Position numbers and translations under genes: made by a program
Shown here: in pieces, positions 5,626 to 7,195 of the stretch
How the letters are laid out: every line of letters starts with the position of its first letter
Position numbering within the stretch: position 1 is the stretch's first letter
Assembly: GCA_900556545.1 (NCBI GenBank)
Contig: USPE01000096.1
Span: 1-7,195, forward strand
From: an uncultured Peptococcaceae bacterium
Lineage (GTDB): Bacteria; Bacillota; Peptococcia; Peptococcales; Peptococcaceae
Length of the DNA: 7,195 nt
Direction of reading: 5' to 3'
Notes under the pieces: generated by a model
Databases searched by the model: none
Seen by the model: the letters and a program-made list of their open reading frames with translations, nothing else
What the model was told of the DNA's origin: nothing

Positions 5626-5647
5626 AATAGAAGAAGTTGTTTCTATT
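5626..5647 (+). promoter_or_regulatory. Inverted repeat in the lonB leader
   Basis: AATAGAA (5626-5632) and TTCTATT (5641-5647) form a perfect seven-base inverted repeat around an eight-base spacer, 29 bases before the lonB ATG and 13 bases before its ribosome binding site. The right arm overlaps a -10-like TATTAT (5644-5649). It could be a repressor site or a small mRNA hairpin near the translation start. No CtsR heat-shock operator and no clear sigma-F promoter, as known for Bacillus lonB, was found. Confidence 0.3.
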
Positions 5648-5676
5648 ATTTACAGATGCAAGGGGAGGATAAAAAC

Positions 5677-7195
5677 ATGAGTAACCAAATTTGGAGTTTG
5701 TTTGGCGTGGTGCAGATTTTTTTTGCCGTTGTCATTGGGCTTTATTTTTTGAATTTGCTGCGGGGACAGCGCAGCAGCAAGCAAACAGTGCATGTTCATT
5801 CAGAGCAGGAACAGAAAAAGCTGGAGGATTTGCGCCGCATTCATCTGACAGAGCCGCTGACAGCTAAAACCAGGCCGGACTCTTTTACCGATGTGATTGG
5901 GCAGGAGGAAGGCATCAAAGCGCTGCGGGCTGCGATGTGCGGCCCCAATCCGCAGCATGTTATTATTTATGGGCCGCCCGGCGTGGGAAAAACAACTGTG
6001 GCGCGATTGATTTTGGAGGAAGCTAAGCGTATGCCGGACAGTCCTTTTGCCGACGATGCCAAATTCATTGAGGTGGACGGCGCAACGTCCCGCTTTGATG
6101 AGCGGGGGATTGCCGATCCTTTGATTGGCTCGGTGCATGATCCCATTTATCAGGGCGCCGGTGCTATGGGAACGGCGGGGATTCCGCAGCCCAAGCCGGG
6201 CGCAGTAACCAAGGCCCATGGCGGTGTGCTGTATATTGATGAGATTGGCGAGCTGCATCCCATGCAGATGAACAAGCTGCTGAAGGTGCTGGAGGATAGA
6301 AAGGTTTTGCTGGAGAGCGCCTATTACAGCGCAGATAATGAAAAAATTCCCAGCCACATTCACGATATTTTTACCAATGGCTTGCCGGCTGACTTTCGCC
6401 TGATTGCAGCCACAACCCGACAGCCCAATGAGATACCGGCTGCCATTCGCTCCCGTTGTCTGGAAATCTATTTCCGCAATTTATTGCCGGAAGAAATTAT
6501 TTCGGTGGCCGGCAGAGCGGCGCAGCGATTGGAAATGCCCATTGACCAGCGCGCTTTGGAGCTAATCAGTGATTATGCCGCCAATGGTCGGGAAGCGGTG
6601 AATATGGTGCAGATTGCAGCGGGGATGGCGGTGACAGAAAAACGGCAGGAAATCAGCCGCGAAGATATTGAATGGGTGATCAACAGCTGTCATTATACCC
6701 CCAGACCGCACAGCACCATTGCTGCACAGCCCAATATTGGACTGGTCAACGGATTGGCTGTATGCGGCCCCAATATGGGCATTGTCAGTGGGGTAGAGGT
6801 GGCGGTCAGTCCTGCGGAAGCGGAAAAAGGAATATTGAATGTGACCGGCATTGTGGAAGAAGAGGAGTTGCCCGGCGGCAATGGACAAAAAGTGCGGCGC
6901 AAAAGTATGGCGCGCTGCTCGGTGGAAAATGTGCGCACTGCCTTAAAAACCGTATTGCATGTGGATGTAGATCGGTATGATATTCATGTCAACTTTCCCG
7001 GCGGAACGCCCATTGACGGACCATCGGCGGGAATTACCATCGCTACTGCGGTGTATTCGGCAATTTGTAAAAAACCGGTGGATCATCAGCTGGCCATGAC
7101 CGGAGAAATCTCTATTCGCGGCAAGGTGCTGCCGGTGGGCGGTACACCGGCTAAGGTAGAGGCTGCGCGGCAGGCCGGTTTGCGGCGGGTTTTGA
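5677..7195 (+). CDS. lonB: ATP-dependent protease LonB, membrane-anchored (3' end outside window)
   Basis: This AAA+ serine protease degrades cytoplasmic proteins at the membrane and, in Bacillus, acts in the forespore. A strong AGGGGAGGA site (5661-5669) precedes the ATG by seven bases. The first 506 residues are visible; Bacillus LonB has about 550, so roughly 45-50 are missing. In order they show a single N-terminal membrane helix (about 6-28), Walker A GPPGVGKT at 99-106, the LonB-typical 'RFDERGIADPLIGSVHDPIY', Walker B 'LYIDEIGE' with Asp188-Glu189, 'DFRLIAATTR' at 239-248 as sensor 1 and 'AIRSRC' at 256-261. The Lon protease (S16) domain follows, with catalytic Ser450 in 'PIDGPSAG' and Lys493 in 'PAKVEAARQAG'. 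Their spacing of 43 residues is as in other Lon enzymes. The large N-terminal substrate-binding domain of LonA is absent, as expected for LonB. Whether lonA follows, as in Bacillus, cannot be seen. Confidence 0.97.
   Translation, partial: MSNQIWSLFGVVQIFFAVVIGLYFLNLLRGQRSSKQTVHVHSEQEQKKLEDLRRIHLTEPLTAKTRPDSFTDVIGQEEGIKALRAAMCGPNPQHVIIYGPPGVGKTTVARLILEEAKRMPDSPFADDAKFIEVDGATSRFDERGIADPLIGSVHDPIYQGAGAMGTAGIPQPKPGAVTKAHGGVLYIDEIGELHPMQMNKLLKVLEDRKVLLESAYYSADNEKIPSHIHDIFTNGLPADFRLIAATTRQPNEIPAAIRSRCLEIYFRNLLPEEIISVAGRAAQRLEMPIDQRALELISDYAANGREAVNMVQIAAGMAVTEKRQEISREDIEWVINSCHYTPRPHSTIAAQPNIGLVNGLAVCGPNMGIVSGVEVAVSPAEAEKGILNVTGIVEEEELPGGNGQKVRRKSMARCSVENVRTALKTVLHVDVDRYDIHVNFPGGTPIDGPSAGITIATAVYSAICKKPVDHQLAMTGEISIRGKVLPVGGTPAKVEAARQAGLRRVL

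Noticed and set aside
5800..6363. A 187-codon minus-strand open frame inside lonB
   Set aside because: It is antisense to conserved AAA+ sequence including both Walker motifs, and its translation shows no domain.

Overview
The window looks like a piece of chromosome from a low-to-medium G+C, endospore-forming Bacillota (Firmicutes), most likely a Clostridia-type lineage. Three things point there: strong AGGAGG-type ribosome binding sites in front of almost every gene, a solute-binding lipoprotein serving an ABC importer, and above all a LonB-type membrane-anchored AAA+/Lon protease that closely follows the Bacillus LonB sequence. A genus cannot be named from the sequence alone.

Layout. Positions 1-2901 hold an ABC importer of the nitrate/taurine/thiamine-precursor (NitT/TauT, SsuABC-like) class: the 3' part of a binding lipoprotein gene (1-918), an ATPase (1410-2168) and a permease overlapping it by 11 bases (2158-2901). 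The substrate cannot be read from the sequence. Unusually, about 490 bases separate the binding protein from the ATPase. That gap holds a decayed-looking coding stretch framed by two near-identical 21-base repeats in the same reading frame, then a long imperfect palindrome that could fold as RNA. The transporter is closed by an excellent bidirectional terminator at 3011-3066. Beyond it, on the minus strand, lies what looks like a frameshifted gene remnant that would use the same terminator.

Positions 3369-4040 encode a six-helix membrane protein of the YczE/YyaS/YitT-like group. Positions 4206-5075 encode a shikimate/quinate dehydrogenase with the sequence hallmarks of YdiB rather than classical AroE. 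A second bidirectional terminator (5091-5146) separates it from a convergent, A+T-rich, unrecognised small gene (5213-5473, minus) that has its own extended -10 promoter.

From 5677 to the right edge runs lonB, read in 506 codons with both ATPase and protease catalytic residues present and cut off by the window end shortly before its C-terminus.

Functional links. Only the ABC genes clearly work together. The membrane protein and the dehydrogenase are codirectional, but 165 bases apart with possible separate control. The minus-strand gene and lonB are divergent and share a 203-base promoter region. No RNA genes, CRISPR arrays, insertion sequences or phage genes were recognised. Nothing here clearly forms a new system; the least explained parts are the 919-1409 gap, the 3118-3290 remnant and the orphan gene at 5213-5473.
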